Of a DNA stretch of 64,000 nt, positions 10,683-19,953 are shown piece after piece. The translations under genes were made by a program, and so were the position numbers. The DNA is from Dehalococcoidia bacterium. Lineage in GTDB: Bacteria; Chloroflexota; Dehalococcoidia; Lucifugimonadales; Lucifugimonadaceae. Location of the stretch: NCBI GenBank assembly GCA_002728715.1, contig PBVQ01000029.1, positions 1 to 64,000 on the forward strand, written 5' to 3'. A model generated the notes under the pieces. That model made no database searches. It worked only from the letters and a program-made list of their open reading frames with translations, and was not told the DNA's origin. Numbering within the stretch: position 1 is the stretch's first letter; each line of letters opens with the position of its first letter.

Positions 10683-11936
10683 TTGAATATAACAAAAATT
10701 CTATCATTATATCCTAAATATTTTTACGATAATTTATACGAACTTTTTTCTATAAATGATTACAAATACCTCGTAGTTGCCAATATAACAATGTTTGCTG
10801 GATATCAGATAAGGGTTATGGCTCTAGCTTGGATAGTTTTAGATCTTACACAATCTGAAACTTCCATGGGTTTAATAAATTCAATAAGTGGCATTGGAGT
10901 AATAGGTATGTCTCTTTTTGGAGGAGCTTTCTCAGATAGATTTGAAAGATGGAAACTTTTATGGATGACTAAATTATCAGTTGCCATTATTTCAATAATT
11001 ACTGGAATACTATTATCAATGAATATTATTAACGAAAATACAGTCTGGATACTAATACCCTTGTCGCTAATAATTGGAATAATATTTGGCATTCATAATC
11101 CTTCTAGCCAGACATTTGTTGTAGATGTTGTTGGTAAAGAAAAATTAGTCCAAGCTGTAAGTTTTAACACCTCTGCAAGTACAATAGCCCAGATAGTAGC
11201 TCCAAGTTTAGGGGGACTATTGATATGGCTTGGATATGACATAAGTTTTTATTTTATTTCATCGTTATACATATTGGGAGCACTTATGATAATTTCTGTT
11301 AAGACTAGAAGCAAGAAAAAAAATCATAAAATAAAAAATGAAAATATATTTATAGAAATAAAAACAGGTATAATTTACTCACTTAATAATCCTATCATTC
11401 GCCCTTTATTAATAATTTCAATTACAGCAATTTTTGGAGGTATGTATCAACCAGTAATCCCAGTAAAAATAAAAAATGATCTTGGGTTAGAAGAATTACA
11501 TTATGGATATACTCTAGCTGCTAGCGGGGTTGGAGCTCTCTTTGGTTCAATTATTTTATTTACTTTAGGCTCAAGAGTAAGAAATTTATATGTTTTGATA
11601 ATCTCTTTTATAGGTTTTGATATAGGTGTAATAATTTTTGGATTTGCTCCTAATTTCCTAATTTCTATTTTATCAAGTTTTATGATGGGCACTGGTTTTG
11701 CATGTTGGATGGTTACAGTGCCAGTAATGCTCCAGCAGTATGCAAGCGATGAAATGAGAGGACGTGTTGTTAGTCTGTATTACATGACAATTTTAACTTA
11801 TCAACTAGGCTGGTTTTTTGGAGGGTATATTTTAGAAAAAACTAGTATTGAATTTTCCGTGTTATTTTCATCTTTATCAAGTATATTGATTGCCATAATT
11901 ACAATTATTTCCTCAAAGGAACTAAGAAAGTTATAA
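10683..11936 (+). CDS. MFS transporter (EntS/drug-efflux-like)
   Basis: About 12 predicted TM segments; directly abuts thiS; TTG start. Confidence 0.8.
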   Translation: MNITKILSLYPKYFYDNLYELFSINDYKYLVVANITMFAGYQIRVMALAWIVLDLTQSETSMGLINSISGIGVIGMSLFGGAFSDRFERWKLLWMTKLSVAIISIITGILLSMNIINENTVWILIPLSLIIGIIFGIHNPSSQTFVVDVVGKEKLVQAVSFNTSASTIAQIVAPSLGGLLIWLGYDISFYFISSLYILGALMIISVKTRSKKKNHKIKNENIFIEIKTGIIYSLNNPIIRPLLIISITAIFGGMYQPVIPVKIKNDLGLEELHYGYTLAASGVGALFGSIILFTLGSRVRNLYVLIISFIGFDIGVIIFGFAPNFLISILSSFMMGTGFACWMVTVPVMLQQYASDEMRGRVVSLYYMTILTYQLGWFFGGYILEKTSIEFSVLFSSLSSILIAIITIISSKELRKL

Positions 11937-12030
11937 ATTTTCATAGATAAATTAAGAAACATAACTTGTGTTATTTAAATTTTTAAATAATAATCGATAA
12001 TATATTTACAGAAATCTAAGGAAATTAAGT

Positions 12031-13188
12031 ATGCCAAAAATAACTAATGTGGAATTTTTAGAATTTTCAGCTAATCATCATAACGCATCTAGAAACTGGT
12101 TAGTAATTAAATTAAATACTGATAATCCGAAATTATTTGGACTTGGGGATGCCTCAGCTATGGAAGATGAAGATGAGGTTAAGTCAATTATTAGTTCATG
12201 GACAGAAAAGTACCTTTCAGGAAAAGATCCATTGGAATCTGAGGTTCTTTGGACAAACCTTTACCATGACCCACATGCTAGAGGCGGAAGACTAGCTACA
12301 ACTTCTCTTTCAGGAATAGATATTGCTCTTTGGGATCTAAAAGGAAAAATCCTTAAGCAACCAGTATGGAGACTACTTGGAGGATCTTTTAGAGAAAAAA
12401 TTAGAGTTTACGCAAATGGCTGGTATACAAACCCTGGTGCCCCTGAACTAAATGCAGAAGAAGCAAAAAAAGTTGTAGATATGGGATACACTGCATTAAA
12501 GTTTGATCCCTTTGGCCAAAATAATTACTACAAAATTTCTCTCAAAGAACTAGACATTGCGGAGAAAAGAGTAGAGTCTGTTAGAAAATCAGTTGGAGAT
12601 AACATCGATATATTAATTGAAGCACATGCAAAATTTAACGTTATGAATGCAATTAAAATTGGAAAAAAATTAGAAAAATATAATCCATTATGGTATGAAG
12701 AGCCAGTTTCTGAGGAAAGAATTTCTGAACTTCTAGAAGTCAGGAGAAAAGTAAATATTCCTATTGCAACAGGAGAAAGATTATATACAAAATTTCCTTT
12801 TTCAGAAATTGTAGATAAGCATGCTGCAGATATTCTTCAACCAGACATTGCAAATGCTGGAGGAATAACAGAATTAAAGAAAATTTCTGCAATTTCAGAA
12901 GCAAAACACATTACTATGGCTCCACATAATGTATGCTCACCTGTTGGGGCTATTGCAGAGATGCATTTGGACAAATCTATTGTGAATTTTGAGATACAAG
13001 AATACCATGCAGAATTTTATACTGAACATTATTTCAGCGTATTTCATGGTTTTCCTAGGCAATCAGGTGGTTATGTCGAATTATCGGATAAACCTGGGCT
13101 AGGTCTTGAAATTAACTATGAAGAAATTAATAAACATCCACCATTGAAAAAAACACATGCAAGAGGTGGAACAATCAAAGGAATATAA
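12031..13188 (+). CDS. Mandelate racemase/muconate lactonizing enzyme family (enolase superfamily, DgoD-like sugar-acid dehydratase)
   Basis: IDIALWDLKGK, LIEAHAKF, WYEEPV, ATGERLY, LQPDIANAGGI, APHN motifs. Confidence 0.88.
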   Translation: MPKITNVEFLEFSANHHNASRNWLVIKLNTDNPKLFGLGDASAMEDEDEVKSIISSWTEKYLSGKDPLESEVLWTNLYHDPHARGGRLATTSLSGIDIALWDLKGKILKQPVWRLLGGSFREKIRVYANGWYTNPGAPELNAEEAKKVVDMGYTALKFDPFGQNNYYKISLKELDIAEKRVESVRKSVGDNIDILIEAHAKFNVMNAIKIGKKLEKYNPLWYEEPVSEERISELLEVRRKVNIPIATGERLYTKFPFSEIVDKHAADILQPDIANAGGITELKKISAISEAKHITMAPHNVCSPVGAIAEMHLDKSIVNFEIQEYHAEFYTEHYFSVFHGFPRQSGGYVELSDKPGLGLEINYEEINKHPPLKKTHARGGTIKGI

Positions 13189-13195
13189 AGTTTAA

Positions 13196-13924
13196 ATGAT
13201 TGAAAATTCAATATTAAAAATTAATAAAACTGGAAATAAAGCTAATGTTTTTGAACTTACCTTTCCATCCTTACAGCTAGTTGAATTAGCTATACATATA
13301 GGATTTGACGCAATCCACCTTGATGGAGAGCATGGCACTTTTAGTGAGACTGATGTTGACAATATTTGTAGAATTGCAAATGGATTTGGTAAATCTGTAA
13401 CAGCTAGAGTCCCAGATAATTCGCCATATCAGATCAACCTTTACCTTGATAGGGGAATTCAAGGAATTATAGGACCACATATCAACTCAAAAGATGACGC
13501 TCAAAAGCTTGTAGACGCTTGTTTGTTTCCTGGATCTGGTGAAAGATCATGGGGAGGAGGAAGAGGAACTGAGTATAATGATGATGTAAAAATTAAAGAA
13601 ATATACCAAGGCAAACTAAATTTTTCAACATGGTCCAATCAAAACATGTTAGTTATTGCACAAATTGAATCTAAAGATGCATCAGAAAATATTGATGATA
13701 TTCTTTCTGTAAAAGGCTTATCTGGAATTACTGGGGGGCCTAATGATTTTGCTGCATCCTTGGGCTTCCCTGGCGAACCTGATAACAAAATAAGAATTGA
13801 ACATACTAAAAAAGTTGAAGAAAAAACTAGAAAAACTGGTAAAGTAGTTTATGATGACATTTGCAATAAATTATCTATTATGGATCTAATGCTCAAAAAT
13901 GCTAGGGATTTTATAATAAAATAA
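13196..13924 (+). CDS. HpcH/HpaI aldolase family protein
   Basis: AIHLDGEHGTFSETD, TARVPDNSPYQINLYLDRGIQGIIGPHIN, IAQIESKDA, GGPNDFAASLG. Confidence 0.85.
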   Translation: MIENSILKINKTGNKANVFELTFPSLQLVELAIHIGFDAIHLDGEHGTFSETDVDNICRIANGFGKSVTARVPDNSPYQINLYLDRGIQGIIGPHINSKDDAQKLVDACLFPGSGERSWGGGRGTEYNDDVKIKEIYQGKLNFSTWSNQNMLVIAQIESKDASENIDDILSVKGLSGITGGPNDFAASLGFPGEPDNKIRIEHTKKVEEKTRKTGKVVYDDICNKLSIMDLMLKNARDFIIK

Positions 13925-13940
13925 ATTCGAGAAATAACTT

Positions 13941-14405
13941 ATGGAAAAAAATATAGATGAAATAAAAATTTCTAGTTCTACAAATCTTCAATTAACTTCT
14001 AGCCACCTTTATATAAAAACTAAAAAAATACCTTATGCATCAATTTTTCTTGATGACATCATTAATATAGAAACCTCAAAGTTAGATAAAATTTTCTCTT
14101 CTGGATTCTGGGCAATTATAGGATTAATTTCATCAATAATATTGTGGCAAATATTACCTGAATCTAATATATTAAATTTTATCCTAATAATTTTAATATT
14201 TTTTTCTATTTTTTTTGTTTTTGATTTTTTCGTAAAACCAGAAGGTATGTTGCTAAAAATTACTAGTTCAAATAGTATTTATGAGATAAAAATGGAAATT
14301 GATAAAAAGAAAATTCTCAACTTCATAAATCAACTGGAAAATAATAGAAAAAACACTATTTATTCTAGATTGAATAATAATTTCAGAAATTATCCATCCT
14401 CATAA
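13941..14405 (+). CDS. Small membrane protein of unknown function (PH-like domain with two TM helices suspected)
   Basis: 154-aa ORF, central hydrophobic hairpin, beta-rich flanks; no confident family. Confidence 0.5.
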   Translation: MEKNIDEIKISSSTNLQLTSSHLYIKTKKIPYASIFLDDIINIETSKLDKIFSSGFWAIIGLISSIILWQILPESNILNFILIILIFFSIFFVFDFFVKPEGMLLKITSSNSIYEIKMEIDKKKILNFINQLENNRKNTIYSRLNNNFRNYPSS

Positions 14406-15425
14406 CTCACCCACTCGAAGATTAGGCTTTACATCAAAATCTTGTGAAAAATTACGTAAATTATAGTTTATAAGACCAGCCATAGCTATCATCGCACCAT
14501 TATCAGTACATAACTTAAATTCCGGAATAGCTACAGGGAGTGGTGAATGTTCTAAAAATTGATTCCTTAATGGCAAGTTAGCTGCTACTCCTCCAGCGAG
14601 TACTATGCCGGAAGATTTTTCTCTCAAAGCAACATTAATTGTTTTGGTATATAATACATCTACCACAGATTCTTGAAATGAATTAGCCAGAATTGGAATA
14701 TATGAGGAAAAATTTTTGTCATTTTGATATTTTTTAACCTTGTTGAACACCGCTGTTTTTAATCCACTAAAAGAAAAATTATCTGAGCCCTTCATCCATG
14801 CTCTAGGCAAACTATCTATTTCATTAGTTTTTTCAGCAACTTTTTGGATTTCTGGACCACCAGGATAACGTAGTCCTAAAATTCTTGCTACTTTATCAAA
14901 TGCTTCCCCAGCAGCATCATCTTTTGTTTCTCCTATCAAATTTATTTCGCCGTATTTTTTCAATATAGCTAAATCAGTATGGCCACCAGAAACAATAAGG
15001 CATGTTATGTTTTGCTCCCCCACTGAATATTGAAAATCTAGTAACTTATTTTGGTCTGTTTTTGCCCAAGCAGCATAAATATGTCCATCCATATGGTTAA
15101 CAGGAAAAACTGGAATACCAAGACTTGCTGACAAACCTTTAGCAAAGTTTACTCCTACAAGTAGCGAGCCTGCTAGCCCCGGACCATTAGTAACTGATAT
15201 TAATTTAATATCTGACCAATCTATTGAAGCTTCACTTAATGCTGCAAGACAAACTTTTTGAATATGACTTATATGTTGGCGAGATGCAACTTCAGGAACA
15301 ATACCTCCATAAAAAGAATGAATATCAACCTGTGAAGAAATGATATTTGATAAAACATTTCCTTCCCGATCAACTATTCCTACTGAAGTTTCATCGCAAC
15401 TTGATTCTATTCCTAAAACAAACAT
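14400..15425 (-). CDS. tsaD: tRNA N6-adenosine threonylcarbamoyltransferase
   Basis: LGIESSCDETSVGIV, FPVNHMDGHIYA, SGGHTDL. Confidence 0.95.
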   Translation of the reverse strand: MFVLGIESSCDETSVGIVDREGNVLSNIISSQVDIHSFYGGIVPEVASRQHISHIQKVCLAALSEASIDWSDIKLISVTNGPGLAGSLLVGVNFAKGLSASLGIPVFPVNHMDGHIYAAWAKTDQNKLLDFQYSVGEQNITCLIVSGGHTDLAILKKYGEINLIGETKDDAAGEAFDKVARILGLRYPGGPEIQKVAEKTNEIDSLPRAWMKGSDNFSFSGLKTAVFNKVKKYQNDKNFSSYIPILANSFQESVVDVLYTKTINVALREKSSGIVLAGGVAANLPLRNQFLEHSPLPVAIPEFKLCTDNGAMIAMAGLINYNLRNFSQDFDVKPNLRVGEL

Positions 15426-15511
15426 ATGTATTATTTATTGTATTTTTTATATATTTATTTTATATCTAAAAGAAATTAATATTGTAAAATAATAGTAATA
15501 AAAAATTATAT

Positions 15512-15530
15512 AAACTTAATTTTTAAGTTT
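15512..15530 (+). promoter_or_regulatory. Hairpin or palindrome directly upstream of the SD of the 69-aa ORF
   Basis: aaacttaa-ttt-ttaagttt, extendable to 9 bp (15511/15531), followed by aggag. Confidence 0.4.
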
Positions 15531-15544
15531 AGGAGTGTGGAAGA

Positions 15545-15754
15545 ATGAGTAATTTTGCATTACCTCCTTGCCCAACACCTTGCGAAAATGGCGTATTAGT
15601 GCCATTATCTGATTTTGGTGGTCATGGAGCATCAGTGTTATATAAGGCATGGGTATGTACTGACCCTGACTGTGGCTATAACATAAAGATTCGTAATGGA
15701 GAAATTCATCTTAATGAAGAAATTCATCAAGGAAGAATTTCTCGAGACAGATAA
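15545..15754 (+). CDS. 69-aa Cys-rich (putative zinc-binding) protein of unknown function
   Basis: CPTPC...CTDPDC pattern; AGGAG SD about 10 nt upstream of ATG. Confidence 0.65.
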   Translation: MSNFALPPCPTPCENGVLVPLSDFGGHGASVLYKAWVCTDPDCGYNIKIRNGEIHLNEEIHQGRISRDR

Positions 15755-15780
15755 TTATTAGTAAAAAAATAAGAACCTAA

Positions 15781-16752
15781 ATGAATTCTACAAAAAATGA
15801 AAATTTAGATATATTTCGTGATAAAGTTCTTATTTTTTTCTTAATTCTCTCCATAATTACCGTTATCTCTCAAATTACACTTGGTGGAATTGTAAGAGTT
15901 ACAGGCTCAGGCGATGGTTGCCCTGATTGGCCAAAATGTTATGACAGCTGGATCCCACCTTTTGAGTATCATGCATTAATTGAATATGCTCACAGGACAC
16001 TAGGAGCATCACTTGGGATATTTATATTTATATCAACTTCAATAGTCTGGATAAAATATCGAAGAAATTCTTCAGTAATAAGACTAGTCACCCTTAGTTC
16101 TGTATTGGTATTCATTGTAGGAATGATTGGAGGAGTGGTTGTTCTTAGTGAATTATCTCCAAGCATAAGAACATTACACCTAACACTAGCTCAAATGGTT
16201 ACAGCTTTAGTAATTTTATCTTATATATATTCCACTTATACTTTTAACCTTCCTATAAATAAATCATCTAAATGGTTATGGAGCAAAATTGATAAAGAGC
16301 ATAAAAGTATACTTAATTTTACCGTATTTGCTGCTATTTTTACATTAGTTGCGTTACTATCAGGTTCATATGCTGTATGGAAAGAAGCTGGAACTGTTTG
16401 TAGTTCATGGCCATTATGTGGTGGAAGTATAATCCCTCAATCTTACCTTGCTTGGATACATATGTTTCATAGATTTATATCTATTGTTTCTGTGTTTGTA
16501 GTATTTTTCGCTTGTTATAAAGTATTAAAAACTGAGAAAATCTCAAAGCATTTAAGATTTGCATCAATCTCAGGAATAGGATTAATTTTTGCTCAAATAA
16601 TTATGGGTGCAGCAAACCCATTAACAACTTTTGAACAGTGGGCTAGGGCTGGACATCTTAGTTTAGCAACTTTAATATGGGTAAATATGGTTTTTATGAT
16701 TGGCTTTTTTCTAAAACCAACAAAAGCAAGTGAAATTAATAATATAAAATAG
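15781..16752 (+). CDS. ctaA: Heme A synthase (COX15/CtaA)
   Basis: GGIVRVTGSGDGCPDWPKCYDSWIPP, EYAHRTLG, CSSWPLCGG, HMFHRF. Confidence 0.93.
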   Translation: MNSTKNENLDIFRDKVLIFFLILSIITVISQITLGGIVRVTGSGDGCPDWPKCYDSWIPPFEYHALIEYAHRTLGASLGIFIFISTSIVWIKYRRNSSVIRLVTLSSVLVFIVGMIGGVVVLSELSPSIRTLHLTLAQMVTALVILSYIYSTYTFNLPINKSSKWLWSKIDKEHKSILNFTVFAAIFTLVALLSGSYAVWKEAGTVCSSWPLCGGSIIPQSYLAWIHMFHRFISIVSVFVVFFACYKVLKTEKISKHLRFASISGIGLIFAQIIMGAANPLTTFEQWARAGHLSLATLIWVNMVFMIGFFLKPTKASEINNIK

Positions 16753-16757
16753 ATTTA

Positions 16758-17651
16758 ATGACTGAAAAACTAGAAAAAAAAAATAATCTAGTAATTGACC
16801 TAATTTATCTAACGAAACCCAAAGTTATGTCTTTACTACTTATGGCTGCTTTGGCTGGAGTATTTATTGGATCAGAAAGTTTCCCTTCTTTCAAAGTTAT
16901 TATTGGAGTTTTTTTGGGTGGTATGTTTGCTTCTGGTGGATCAGGGGCAATTAATATGGGTATTGAGAAGAATATAGATATTAATATGAAACGTACAAAA
17001 AACAGGCCTGTAGCAGAAGGCAGAATATCACCAATAGTTTCAGTAATTTTTGGAATTATTTTGAACTTAATTGCATTTATAATTTTGTTCTATACAACAA
17101 ATTTATTAGCTGCAATATTAGCTATAACCGGAACATTGCTATACGTAATTTTATACACAATTATTCTTAAACCCAATACTGATCAAAACATTGTTATTGG
17201 GGGTGCTTCAGGATCTATTCCTCCCGTTGTTGGATATGTGGCTGCTGGTAACAGTATAGACATAGTTGCAATATATCTCTTTATGATAATATTTTTATGG
17301 ACTCCTCCACATTTTTGGGCGCTAGCTATAATGATAAAAGATGATTATGAAAGAGCAAAAATACCAATGTTACCAAATATTAAAGGAGAAAAAAACACAG
17401 CAATACAAATGATGGTTTATACATTTATACTTACTATATTCGTAATCTCTTTTTCTTTTTTATCTGATAGGGTCAATGAAATTTATCTTTTTGGATCATC
17501 AATACTTTGTACATTATTTATATACTATTGCATCAAACTTATAAAAAATACTAGTAAAGAATCTGCCCTTAAAACTTATAAGTATTCTTTATTATTCTTG
17601 ACCTTGGTATGGGTACTTATGATAGTTAGTTCTACAGAAAAAAACATCTAG
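16758..17651 (+). CDS. ctaB: Protoheme IX farnesyltransferase
   Basis: UbiA-type motif NMGIEKNIDINMKRTKNRPVAEGRISP; TPPHFWALA. Confidence 0.93.
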   Translation: MTEKLEKKNNLVIDLIYLTKPKVMSLLLMAALAGVFIGSESFPSFKVIIGVFLGGMFASGGSGAINMGIEKNIDINMKRTKNRPVAEGRISPIVSVIFGIILNLIAFIILFYTTNLLAAILAITGTLLYVILYTIILKPNTDQNIVIGGASGSIPPVVGYVAAGNSIDIVAIYLFMIIFLWTPPHFWALAIMIKDDYERAKIPMLPNIKGEKNTAIQMMVYTFILTIFVISFSFLSDRVNEIYLFGSSILCTLFIYYCIKLIKNTSKESALKTYKYSLLFLTLVWVLMIVSSTEKNI

Positions 17652-18577
17652 TGATGAATAAAATAATTAATACCTCGAAATTTATAGGGTTTTTAGCAGG
17701 AGCATATCTTGGTGTATCAGGTATTCTACTAAAAAGTCTAATTAAAAATGATATTATAATTTCTCAAAATACACCTAAGGATATCAACTTAGATTATAAA
17801 GAAATTTCATTTTCAAACGGTTATGATGGTTCAAAAATTAATGCTTGGGTTATACCCTATTCAAGAAAATTATCTGAAAGACCCTGGGTAATAATAATAC
17901 CAGATAAGCGTACAAATATGATTGATCCAATCAAAGGCACACTAGGCATAATAAAAGGCCTAAATAAGCAAAAGTATAATATTCTAATTTATGACATAAA
18001 TAGTGATAAATCATATTTTCAAGACTATAAAATTATAGGAGAATTCGAACAAATGCAAACGATTGCAGCAATTAACTTCTTAAAAAATGAGTTAGGTATC
18101 AAAGAAAATAAAATTGCATTATTGGGTTTTGGTTTTGGTGGTTCTTTAGCAATAATAATAGGATCAAAATTTCAAAATATTGGAGCTATAATTTCTGATA
18201 GTGCTTTTGCGGATTTAGAGATACTTTGGAAAAATTCATTAAAAGGTATTATGAAACCTTTTAATTATTTTATTCCAGGTGCAAAATTTTTAGCCAATAT
18301 TTTTTTACAAAATAATATTAATGATATTTCGCCATTTGCATATTTGTCTCAATCTGAAATACCTATTTTGATTATTCATGGTTTAGATGATAAGATCGTA
18401 CCACCTGAACATGGAAGAATGCTTGCAAGAGCTTCAGGATATGATTTTGTAGAAAACAAATCAAAAAAACAAAAAATTATACTAAAAGAAAATATTGGTC
18501 ACCTTGATTATTTTTTATCAAACCCAAAACAATATATAGAAAATATTAGTATTTTTTTGGAAGAAAATCTAACTTAG
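17651..18577 (+). CDS. Alpha/beta hydrolase-fold protein with altered nucleophile elbow (GFGFGG)
   Basis: Alpha/beta fold with IIHGLDDKIVPPEHG and ENIGHLDYF, but GxGxG in place of GxSxG. Confidence 0.75.
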   Translation: MMNKIINTSKFIGFLAGAYLGVSGILLKSLIKNDIIISQNTPKDINLDYKEISFSNGYDGSKINAWVIPYSRKLSERPWVIIIPDKRTNMIDPIKGTLGIIKGLNKQKYNILIYDINSDKSYFQDYKIIGEFEQMQTIAAINFLKNELGIKENKIALLGFGFGGSLAIIIGSKFQNIGAIISDSAFADLEILWKNSLKGIMKPFNYFIPGAKFLANIFLQNNINDISPFAYLSQSEIPILIIHGLDDKIVPPEHGRMLARASGYDFVENKSKKQKIILKENIGHLDYFLSNPKQYIENISIFLEENLT

Positions 18578-18925
18578 AGAATCTTTCGCTAACGAAACAA
18601 TCTCTCTGAATGCATCAGGTTCATTTAGCGCTAAGTCTGATAAAGTCTTTCTATCAATACCAATCCCAGCTAAAGTCATTCCATAAATTAGTTTACTATA
18701 GCTTATATCATTCATTTTTGCAGCAGCATTTATTCTTATTATTTGTAATGATCTATTAGTTCTTTTTTTTAATTTTCTATGTGAAGTTGAATAAGATAAT
18801 GCATGGGTCAACGATTCTCTAGCGACTCTGTATCTTCTACTGAGCGATGATCTATAACCTTTAGTAGCCTTCAATACAGCTTTATGTCTTCTTCGTGTGG
18901 TTGTACCACCCTTAACTCTTGCCAA
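18569..18925 (-). CDS. rplT: 50S ribosomal protein L20
   Basis: RVKGGTTTRRRHKAVLKATKGYRSS..., 118 aa. Confidence 0.95.
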   Translation of the reverse strand: MARVKGGTTTRRRHKAVLKATKGYRSSLSRRYRVARESLTHALSYSTSHRKLKKRTNRSLQIIRINAAAKMNDISYSKLIYGMTLAGIGIDRKTLSDLALNEPDAFREIVSLAKDSLS

Positions 18926-18934
18926 GATAACCCC

Positions 18935-19138
18935 CTATTTAATAGCGCTAATAGCTTGTTTAATCGTCTTGGAAATTGTATTGGAATCTAAACCTACTTT
19001 TGAGCCAAACAAACGTTTTACTCTAGCAGCCTTTCGCCTTCTAAAATGACTTTTTGGACCTTTTGAACGTACTACTTTTCCACTTCCAGTGATATGAAAG
19101 CGTTTTTTTGCACCCTTATGTGTTTTCATTTTTGGCAT
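18935..19138 (-). CDS. rpmI: 50S ribosomal protein L35
   Basis: MPKMKTHKGAKKRFHITGSGKVVR. Confidence 0.95.
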   Translation of the reverse strand: MPKMKTHKGAKKRFHITGSGKVVRSKGPKSHFRRRKAARVKRLFGSKVGLDSNTISKTIKQAISAIK

Positions 19139-19233
19139 ATTTTTACACTCATTTAAAATTTTTCCCAGATATCTATTATCTCGAATTATGGAAGAAATGT
19201 CACGTTAAATTCACATGTTTATTTTTAGTTTTT

Positions 19234-19782
19234 CTAAACTGTTACGTTAATTTGTTTATTTTTAGTACTATTATTTTTACCTAGGTCAGGAACAAGCATA
19301 ACACTAAGCACTCTTCCATCCATAGTGGGCGGTTTTTCTAATTTGGCTATTTCAGAAGCACTTTCAGCTACCCTTCTAAGAACTTTCATTGCAATTTCGG
19401 GATGGGCTCTCTGCCTTCCCTTAAATCTGACAAAAACTCTTACTTTTGCGCCATCTAAAATAAAACTATTAACCTTTTTGATTTTTGTTAATATATCGTT
19501 CTCAGACATCACTGGACTTAGCCTAACCTCTTTTTGCTTACTAAGGTTCCTTGTAGCTTTTCTTGACTCTTTTTCTTTTTTATTTTGAATGAACTTAAAT
19601 TTTCCGTAATCTAAAATCCTACATACTGGAGGTTTTTGATTTGGAGCTACTTCAACTAAGTCTAATCCTAGGTCATCAGCTAGAATCAAAGCATCCCTTA
19701 TTTCCATAACTGTTGATTCAGAATTGTCTGATGACTCGCCACGAATCACCCTAACTTCCTTAGACCTTATTTGCTCATTCAC
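19234..19782 (-). CDS. infC: Translation initiation factor IF-3
   Basis: NEQIRSKEVRVI, DLVEVAPNQKPPVCRILDYGKFKF; GTG start. Confidence 0.95.
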   Translation of the reverse strand: MNEQIRSKEVRVIRGESSDNSESTVMEIRDALILADDLGLDLVEVAPNQKPPVCRILDYGKFKFIQNKKEKESRKATRNLSKQKEVRLSPVMSENDILTKIKKVNSFILDGAKVRVFVRFKGRQRAHPEIAMKVLRRVAESASEIAKLEKPPTMDGRVLSVMLVPDLGKNNSTKNKQINVTV

Positions 19783-19953
19783 ATTAAAATCTTTTGAGAT
19801 GTTTTCCCCCTAAATTGCTATCTTTTGTTCTCTATATTATTTCAATAAATAGAAAATATTATCCATATTATGTTAGGATTAATATATTAGCATGTAAAGA
19901 CCATTTTTTTGAAATTATCAAATTTTAAAAACTTAAGTTAGGAAAGTAAATTT

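Noticed and set aside
19783-19953. Possible L20/IF-3 leader upstream of infC
   Set aside because: No convincing structured leader could be recognised by eye; would need Infernal.
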